39,080 bases of DNA, taken from assembly GCA_902763365.1 (NCBI GenBank), contig CACWRT010000049.1:1-39080 (forward strand), given 5' to 3'. Source of the DNA: an uncultured Ruminococcus sp. GTDB taxonomy: Bacteria > Bacillota > Clostridia > Oscillospirales > Acutalibacteraceae. The position numbers and the translations under genes are program-made. Each line of letters starts with the position of its first letter. Position 1 is the first letter of the stretch. Below, in pieces: positions 34,236 through 39,080 of this stretch. Below the pieces are notes generated by a model. That model made no database searches, had not been told where the DNA came from, and worked only from the letters and a program-made list of their open reading frames with translations.

Positions 34236-35087
34236 ATGGCAAAGATAATAAGCGGAAAAGAAGTATCTGCTTTCGTAAGAGAACAGGTCAGAAAAGAATG
34301 TGATGAACTCAAAGCAAAGGGTATTGTTCCCGGACTTGCAGTTATTATAGTAGGCGATGATCCTGCTTCAAGAGTCTATGTCAATAACAAGAAAAAAGCC
34401 TGTGCAGATGTTGGCTTTGTTTCAGAGGAATATGCGCTGCCTGCCGAAACTACTCAGAAAGAACTTATGGCACTTATTGATGAGCTTAACAATAAAAAAG
34501 AAATAAACGGTATCCTTTGTCAGCTTCCGCTGCCGAAACACCTTGATGAAAAAGCTGTGATAAACGCTATATCCCCTCTCAAGGACGTTGATGCCTTTCA
34601 TCCGTCAAATGTCGGTAAGATAATGATAGGCGATTATCATTTTCTTCCATGCACACCTGCGGGCGTAATGGAGATGATACATACCGAAGGCATAGATGTT
34701 AGCGGAAAAAACTGCGTTGTAATAGGAAGGAGCAATATTGTAGGAAAGCCTATGTCAATGCTGCTTCTGCATGAAAACGGAACTGTTACCATCTGTCACA
34801 GCAAGACAAAAAATCTTAAAGAAATATGCTCACAGGCGGATATACTTGTTGCTGCTGTCGGCAAGCCTAAGTTTGTTACAGCGGATATGGTAAAAGATGG
34901 TGCAGTAGTGCTTGATGTAGGTATTAACAGAGATGAAAACGGCAAGCTCTGTGGAGATGTGGATTTTGCTTCTGTTGAGCCTAAGGCATCATACATTACT
35001 CCTGTACCGGGAGGCGTAGGTCCTATGACTATCGCTATGCTTATGAAAAATACTCTGAAAGCTGCTAAAATACAGAATAGTTTATAA
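34236..35087 (+). CDS. folD: Methylene-THF dehydrogenase/methenyl-THF cyclohydrolase
   Basis: Bifunctional one-carbon enzyme interconverting 5,10-methylene- and 10-formyl-tetrahydrofolate with NADP. The 283-residue length is standard. Landmarks are YVNNKKKACADVG with Tyr48 and the catalytic Lys52, CQLPLPKHLDEK, DVDAFHPSNVGK, the nucleotide-binding GRSNIVGKPMSMLL, and TPVPGGVGPMTIAML near the C-terminus. The ATG at 34236 is 9 nt after AAAGGAG; the ATG at 34227 overlaps that site. Confidence 0.96.
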   Translation: MAKIISGKEVSAFVREQVRKECDELKAKGIVPGLAVIIVGDDPASRVYVNNKKKACADVGFVSEEYALPAETTQKELMALIDELNNKKEINGILCQLPLPKHLDEKAVINAISPLKDVDAFHPSNVGKIMIGDYHFLPCTPAGVMEMIHTEGIDVSGKNCVVIGRSNIVGKPMSMLLLHENGTVTICHSKTKNLKEICSQADILVAAVGKPKFVTADMVKDGAVVLDVGINRDENGKLCGDVDFASVEPKASYITPVPGGVGPMTIAMLMKNTLKAAKIQNSL

Positions 35088-35202
35088 GCAGCAGCTTCGC
35101 AGCCATAGCCTATAGCGTTTAGCTTAAAGCAAATAGTATTTAGTTCAAAATAAGGCAATTCGGAGTTTATACTATAACTAAAACTAAAAGAGGGAAATAA
35201 AA

Positions 35203-36402
35203 GTGAAGATACCGTTTTCACCTCCCGATATAACGGAGGAAGAAATAAATGAAGTTGCAGCAGCCTTGAGAAGCGGCTGGATAACTACCGGACCGAGAAC
35301 AAAAAAGTTTGAAAATCTGATAACCCAGTATTGTATGAGTGAACGAACAGTGTGTCTTTCGTCATGTACTGCTGCGCTTGAGCTTACCCTGCGTGTACTT
35401 GGAGTAGGCAGGGGAGATGAGGTAATTGTGCCTGCCTACACATATACTGCCTCGGCAAGTGTGATATGTCATGTGGGCGCAAAGCCCGTAATGATAGACT
35501 GTGCGCCTAATTCGGTTCAGATGGATTATGATAAACTGCCCGATCTTATAAATCAGAGAACCAAGGTTATTATTCCGGTAGATATAGGCGGAGTGCCCTG
35601 CGATTATGACAGGATATTTGACGCTGTAAAGTCAAAGAAAAATCTGTTTATCCCTAAAAACAACTATCAGGCGGCTTTCGGCAGAGTAATAGTCCTTGCC
35701 GACGGCGCTCATTCATTCGGTGCAAGAAGATATCAGCTGATGACAGGTTCTCTTGCGGATTTCACGGCTTTTTCATTCCATGCCGTAAAAAACCTGACTA
35801 CTGCCGAAGGCGGCGCGGTTACGTGGAAAAGAATAATGGGTATCGACAGTGATGAACTGTATAGAGAATATCAGCTTCTTTCTCTTCACGGACAAAGTAA
35901 GGACGCTCTTGCAAAGACAAAGATAGGCTCATGGGAATATGATATTGTTGCGCCGTACTATAAGTGCAATATGACGGATATTACTGCCGCTATAGGTATT
36001 GCCCAGATGAAGCGTTATCCCATGCTGCTGAAAAGAAGAAGAAGGATAATTGAATTCTATGACAGGGAACTACAGGGCAGCGGCGTGTCAATGTTGCAGC
36101 ATTATTCCGAGAAAGAAAAATTCACTTCAAGCGGACATCTTTATCTCGCAAAGCTTATAGGACATGATGAATCCTACAGAAACAAGGTCATTGAGAAAAT
36201 GGCAAATATGGGTGTGGCTACAAATGTGCATTACAAGCCGCTTCCGATGATGACTGCTTATAAGGATCTGGGTTACGATATAAACGACTTTCCCAATGCT
36301 TACAAGATGTATGAGAACGAAATAACCCTGCCCCTTTACTCAAAGCTTACAAACGATGAGGTTTACTATATCATGGACAGCTTCAAAAAGGCTATAAGAT
36401 AG
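35203..36402 (+). CDS. DegT/DnrJ/EryC1/StrS-family PLP aminotransferase
   Basis: A 399-residue fold-type I PLP enzyme. The N-terminus (PFSPPDITEEEINEVAAALR) and WITTGPRTKKFE are typical of sugar-nucleotide aminotransferases of this family. PLP contacts are Asp167 and His170 in ADGAHSFGA, and the Schiff-base Lys196 in FHAVKNLTTAEGG. The C-terminal VHYKPLPMM and ITLPLYSKLTNDEV are also family features. It likely aminates a keto sugar nucleotide for a surface glycan, but no sugar genes are adjacent. The start is GTG at 35203, 8 nt after AAAGAGGG. A terminator follows. Confidence 0.88.
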   Translation: MKIPFSPPDITEEEINEVAAALRSGWITTGPRTKKFENLITQYCMSERTVCLSSCTAALELTLRVLGVGRGDEVIVPAYTYTASASVICHVGAKPVMIDCAPNSVQMDYDKLPDLINQRTKVIIPVDIGGVPCDYDRIFDAVKSKKNLFIPKNNYQAAFGRVIVLADGAHSFGARRYQLMTGSLADFTAFSFHAVKNLTTAEGGAVTWKRIMGIDSDELYREYQLLSLHGQSKDALAKTKIGSWEYDIVAPYYKCNMTDITAAIGIAQMKRYPMLLKRRRRIIEFYDRELQGSGVSMLQHYSEKEKFTSSGHLYLAKLIGHDESYRNKVIEKMANMGVATNVHYKPLPMMTAYKDLGYDINDFPNAYKMYENEITLPLYSKLTNDEVYYIMDSFKKAIR

Positions 36403-36438
36403 TTTATGGTTTTGAGTATTATTCAGGTCTGCTTTATC

Positions 36439-36482
36439 AAAAAAGCTTCTTTTGGTGATGAATACATCAAAAGAAGCTTTTT
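36439..36482. terminator. Bidirectional terminator
   Basis: A long hairpin: six A then GCTTCTTTT pairs with AAAGAAGC then six T, with an inner GATG/CATC stem and loop AATA (36461-36464). It lies between the aminotransferase (+) and the convergent Xre gene (-) and has a T-run in both directions. Confidence 0.9.
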
Positions 36483-36528
36483 ATGGAACTTATTATTTTT
36501 ATATTCTGTTAACAGATTATTGCAGAAC

Positions 36529-36735
36529 TCAGTCCGGACTTTTTCTGTATTCTGCAATGTCTTCAATGCGGCAGTCAAGTATCTCACACAAACGGTTGAG
36601 AGTATAAGTGCTGACATCGGCATTTTTACGCAGTCTGTCAAGCTGACCGTTGCTGACATGATATTCCTTTATCAATTTATACTGAGATATGTTTTTTTGC
36701 TTCATTGTTATCCATAACTTGTCATATATGATCAT
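36529..36735 (-). CDS. Small Xre/Cro-type HTH regulator
   Basis: A 68-residue helix-turn-helix protein of the short Cro/Xre group: MIIYDKLWITMKQKNISQYK, the recognition-helix region HVSNGQLDRLRKN, then VSTYTLNRLCEILDCRIEDI. Proteins of this size are DNA-binding only. The ATG at 36735 is chosen because the family begins there; upstream AAAGAG is a modest ribosome binding site. A TATAAT-like -10 on minus (36763-36758) without a clear -35 lies just ahead. It is divergent from the DUF3592-type gene at 36969, whose promoter it may control. Confidence 0.8.
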   Translation of the reverse strand: MIIYDKLWITMKQKNISQYKLIKEYHVSNGQLDRLRKNADVSTYTLNRLCEILDCRIEDIAEYRKSPD

Positions 36736-36814
36736 AACGTTTCTCTTTTCTGAAAATATTATATAATAAATATCGTTACTCACTTTATATTAAATATACT
36801 TTATTGTTTATATA

Positions 36815-36843
36815 TTGATAATTGCCCGAAATCGGGGTATAAT
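36815..36843 (+). promoter_or_regulatory. Sigma-A promoter of the third DUF3592-type gene
   Basis: TTGATA (36815-36820), a 17-bp spacer and a perfect TATAAT (36838-36843). It sits in the divergent gap next to the Xre regulator and gives a leader of about 120 nt. Confidence 0.75.
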
Positions 36844-36968
36844 TTAGTTTAGTTTATAGTTGTCAGATTCGGCAGATGGCAGATTCAGAGCGGGGGTGTA
36901 CTGATCTGTGTATTGTTAACTTACCGCCTGCTGCCGGACACTGACGCAAAATTCAGGGGGTTAAAAGA

Positions 36969-38078
36969 ATGGACAAAAAATCAAACGGTCTCGGAAAACT
37001 GAAGCTTTATATTCTTACGCTTGTTATGATAGGCGGATTCATTTTTCTTCTGCTTACAGATATGAATAACAAGCAGCTTGAGGCTAACGGAGTTAAGACT
37101 CAGGCAACTATCGTTGAAATAACAAGCAGCCGTACCAGAAAGGGTGTAACATCAAAATATGGTATTGCCGAATATTATGACGAAGAGGGAAACGTACACG
37201 AATTTGATGGCTTTGTCGGAAACTGGGAAGCAGAAGTCGGTTCAAAGATAGAAATAATCTATGATAAAGACAATCCCGATAATGTCATAAAAGATAATCC
37301 TTATCTGTTTATTGCGGTAATAGGAACCGGTATTGTGGCAGGACTGCTTCTTTTGTCGTGCGTTCTTGTTACTTTCAAAGCAAAGGATAAGCTTTCGGTA
37401 AATTGTATGCAGCAGCCTGTAAGTGATGAGGAGCTTGCAAGAGTAGTGCGTGAGTATATGCCTCAGACAAAGCAGAATTATCAGTCAAAGAAAAACAAAT
37501 ACAGATCTTTTGACAAGCTCGGGGAAGATGAGCTGCTAAATGAACTTATAAAAAGAGGAGATCCCCTCGGTGAACTTATGAAATCGGGTCAGAAGTATGT
37601 CAGAGAAAACGGAGAGCTTTATCTTTGCGCAGTGATACGCTCAACAGATCAGAACATCTATAATGACAGGATATCTCTTTCTGAGAATCCGAGAGAAGCG
37701 GCGCAGGGGCATTTTACTATTCCTGCTTTTGTTGTGTATGATACAAGCGGTTATTTTCAGTCACATCCATCCGAGCTTAAAACCGCTGCCCAAAGGCTTG
37801 CAGGCGAAGTATGGGGCGGACAGTTCTCGCAGGAGGATATGCAGCTTATAGACTTCCTTCGTGATACAAGCTCAAGACCGTTTAACCTTGCTTATTGTGG
37901 AGATCTGACTATGGGACATCGTGTTCTTATCACTACTGTTGTTCTTGATAAAATGCACCTTTGCAATAAAAAGCTTTCCAATAAACTGCTATATCTTCTT
38001 GCCGATCCTCAGAATTCAAAATTTTCTCAAATCCTGCCTGCATGGTACTACTCTATGTGGGAACTAAGCGCTTTTTAA
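36969..38078 (+). CDS. DUF3592-type protein with unrecognised C-terminal domain
   Basis: A 369-residue protein. Helix 1 (about 12-29), an extracytoplasmic DUF3592-type domain (ANGVKTQATIVEITSSR ... IAEYYDEEGNVHEF ... IEIIYDKDNPDNV) and helix 2 (about 115-135) occupy the first 140 residues. The rest is cytoplasmic by this topology: a charged linker, a helical segment with LGEDELLNELIKRGDPLGEL, and a domain (about 210-369) with QGHFTIPAFVVYDTSGYF, RLAGEVWGGQF and an aromatic end WYYSMWELSAF. I do not recognise that domain. AGGGGGTT precedes the ATG. It has its own promoter and a strong downstream terminator. Confidence 0.65.
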   Translation: MDKKSNGLGKLKLYILTLVMIGGFIFLLLTDMNNKQLEANGVKTQATIVEITSSRTRKGVTSKYGIAEYYDEEGNVHEFDGFVGNWEAEVGSKIEIIYDKDNPDNVIKDNPYLFIAVIGTGIVAGLLLLSCVLVTFKAKDKLSVNCMQQPVSDEELARVVREYMPQTKQNYQSKKNKYRSFDKLGEDELLNELIKRGDPLGELMKSGQKYVRENGELYLCAVIRSTDQNIYNDRISLSENPREAAQGHFTIPAFVVYDTSGYFQSHPSELKTAAQRLAGEVWGGQFSQEDMQLIDFLRDTSSRPFNLAYCGDLTMGHRVLITTVVLDKMHLCNKKLSNKLLYLLADPQNSKFSQILPAWYYSMWELSAF

Positions 38079-38100
38079 TGAATAATTAATAATGAATAAT
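38076..38100. repeat. Short AT repeat, copy 2
   Basis: TAATGAATAATTAATAATGA and following bases match the copy at 24591-24614. Here the repeat overlaps the stop codon of the preceding gene. Confidence 0.5.
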
Positions 38101-38249
38101 TATGTTGGCTCAGAGTTTTTGATTATTGTGAGTTTATTTATCTCTGCCAGTTTTTTCAAATTATTTTATGGATTGGATTATAGTAAATATTTTAAGTTCG
38201 GGCTGTATAAGATTTCATACTTTATAGTAATGAGCTGATATTCTGATAA
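38101..38249. other. Intergenic AT-rich DNA
   Basis: No gene or promoter was seen between the stop of the DUF3592-type gene and its distal terminator. Confidence 0.5.
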
Positions 38250-38299
38250 ATATCCGATGTTTGTGATGATAAATATTACAAATATCGGATATGTTTTTT
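38250..38299 (+). terminator. Strong distal terminator
   Basis: ATATCCGAT plus TTTGT (38250-38264) pair with ACAAA plus ATCGGATAT (38278-38292) with one G-T wobble, giving a stem of about 15 bp. Six T follow (38294-38299). It probably ends the transcript of the gene that stops at 38078. Confidence 0.85.
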
Positions 38300-38353
38300 A
38301 TTTTGCACAATATTTTCAGATGATCAACACTTTTATTCAGGACAATTTTATTG

Positions 38354-38359
38354 TATAAT
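38354..38359 (+). promoter_or_regulatory. -10 element before the small ORF
   Basis: A perfect TATAAT is present without a clear -35. It lies about 45 bp before the purine-rich ribosome binding site at 38401-38408. Confidence 0.4.
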
Positions 38360-38443
38360 ATAATTACATTAACAATTGTTAAGAAAGAGTAATAAGATAA
38401 GAGGGGAGATAAAGGTTTAGCTGATTCACCAAATTCGAAACCA

Positions 38444-38731
38444 TTGCCCAAAAATGCTTTAAAAAAACAAACTGACTCTAAAGTAAATAATACGGTATCG
38501 AAGAAAAAACAAAAGTCTGATAAAAGAGAAGAACAAGTAAGATCTTTTATAGATCAGCATTTTCAGGAAAAGAAGTATAAGAAGAAAAAAGAATTTATTA
38601 TACAGGCGATCCTGAGATCAAAAACCAAACAGAAAGTAAATAATTCACTTATGGAAAATTTTTCAAGCGAGGATACAGGTGTGATATACAAGCGAATTTC
38701 TCCTCTGATAGCTTCTTTAGGGGGTAAATGA
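38444..38731 (+). CDS. Lysine-rich small protein of unknown function
   Basis: The open frame encodes a basic, helical protein (95 residues from the TTG at 38444; KKKQKSDKREEQVRSFID, then KKKKEFIIQAILRSK, then SSEDTGVIYKRISPLIASLG). I do not recognise it. The TTG at 38444 has no ribosome binding site. A good one, AGGGGAG (38402-38408), lies 8 nt before an in-frame TTA at 38417 that begins a continuous reading (LADSPNSKP...). The true start may therefore be a lost or non-canonical codon at 38417. No ATG or GTG start exists in frame after the stop at 38393. It could be a decayed gene or a nucleic-acid-binding protein. Confidence 0.45.
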   Translation: MPKNALKKQTDSKVNNTVSKKKQKSDKREEQVRSFIDQHFQEKKYKKKKEFIIQAILRSKTKQKVNNSLMENFSSEDTGVIYKRISPLIASLGGK

Positions 38732-38756
38732 TCACTTTTTATTACACATTGATTCA

Positions 38757-38811
38757 GCGACGTGCCCGGAGCGGATGCGCAGCGAAGCCCCCTATCAGTT
38801 GCTTGCGGGGT
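38757..38811 (+). repeat. Family A repeat fragment
   Basis: GGAGCGGATGCGCAGCGAAG from 38768 matches the inverted form of the left-end CGCTTCGCATCCGCTC block. It is truncated and directly adjoins the long repeat at 38812. Confidence 0.6.
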
Positions 38812-39045
38812 GGGTGTAAAATAATTATGGGAAAATAAGCGCTTCAATAACTTTGAGTGAGGAACATAAAATAACAGCCGATATAAAAGTAATAACCGCG
38901 ACTAATAAAAGTTGCAGCGACGAGTTCAGAGCGGAACGTAGTGGAGCGACCCCGCGTTACGGGATCGGCGGCGTTAGTGTAAAATTATAGTTGGCAAAAT
39001 ATTATCAATGGTAAAAAATGAGCTGCTCAAGAAGCCTGATACGCG
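38812..39045 (+). repeat. Long intergenic repeat, right-end copy
   Basis: The first 172 bp match 28724-28893 in the same orientation. The last part (38923-39045) is an inverted copy of 43-173 at the left end, including GCGTTAGTGTAAAATTATAG, TTATCAATGGTAAAAAATGA and CAAGAAGCCTGATACGCGG. Noncoding. Confidence 0.85.
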
Positions 39046-39080
39046 GGGTTCATAGCTCAAAGCTAAGAGCTAAGAGCTCA
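39046..39080. repeat. AGCTAAG simple repeat at window edge
   Basis: Tandem short units (AGCTAAGAGCTAAGAGCT from 39061) run to the window end. The sequence is truncated here. Confidence 0.5.

Noticed and set aside
38757-39045. Insertion sequence at the right end
   Set aside because: There is no transposase frame. The sequence is a noncoding repeat shared with several other intergenic sites.

Overview
The window looks like chromosomal DNA of a low-to-mid GC clostridial Firmicute, most likely a Ruminococcus-type member of the Oscillospiraceae. Pointers are AT-rich intergenic DNA, strong AAGGAGG ribosome binding sites, frequent GTG and TTG starts, CotF-type coat proteins, an EF-P-associated M16 pair, GatCAB, and dispersed GC-rich intergenic repeats. 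The assignment rests on gene content and protein resemblance only. No rRNA, tRNA, CRISPR array, transposase, integrase or phage gene was seen.

Layout. 1-240: tandem copies of an intergenic repeat. 367-808 (-): two small spore-coat-like genes. 1211-2602 (+): citrate synthase behind a promoter with two inverted-repeat operator candidates. 2752-5397 (-): a P2-type cation (Ca2+-like) ATPase with a consensus promoter. 5400-5860: repeats. 5863-6606 (+): TraX-family membrane protein. 6837-9265 (+): a small P-loop kinase-like protein, then aspS. 9453-16263 (+): two tandem VWA surface proteins running directly into gatC-gatA-gatB. 16386-19222 (-): two paralogous MacB-topology membrane proteins without an ABC ATPase. 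19223-19890: repeats, divergent promoters and a structured leader. 19891-24515 (+): str operon rpsL-rpsG-fusA-tuf. 24787-28607 (+): a DUF3592-type protein, an FHA-SEDS fusion and its transpeptidase partner. 28608-29180: repeats and a promoter. 29181-29705 (+): a coiled-coil protein built of 7-residue repeats. 29833-34031 (+): M16 pair (yfmF, yfmH), lgt and a second DUF3592-like gene. 34236-36402 (+): folD and a DegT-family aminotransferase. 36529-36735 (-): a small Xre-type regulator. 36969-38078 (+): a third DUF3592-type protein with an unrecognised C-terminal domain. 38444-38731 (+): a lysine-rich small ORF with an odd start. 38757-39080: repeats, including an inverted copy of the left-end element.

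How it fits together. Most genes are core functions. AspRS carries a residue associated with non-discriminating enzymes and lies close to GatCAB, which would be the partner of the indirect Asn-tRNA route. The str operon has its own promoter and a structured leader. SEDS plus class B PBP form a cell-wall synthesis pair, with an FHA domain suggesting phospho-threonine input. Lgt matures lipoproteins.

The least explained parts are the VWA pair (one member has a cytoplasmic tail of 26-residue repeats), the paired orphan MacB-like proteins, the DUF3592 genes, the coiled-coil repeat protein and the dispersed repeat family. No clearly new defence or mobile system was found. These accessory envelope genes are the best candidates for new biology.
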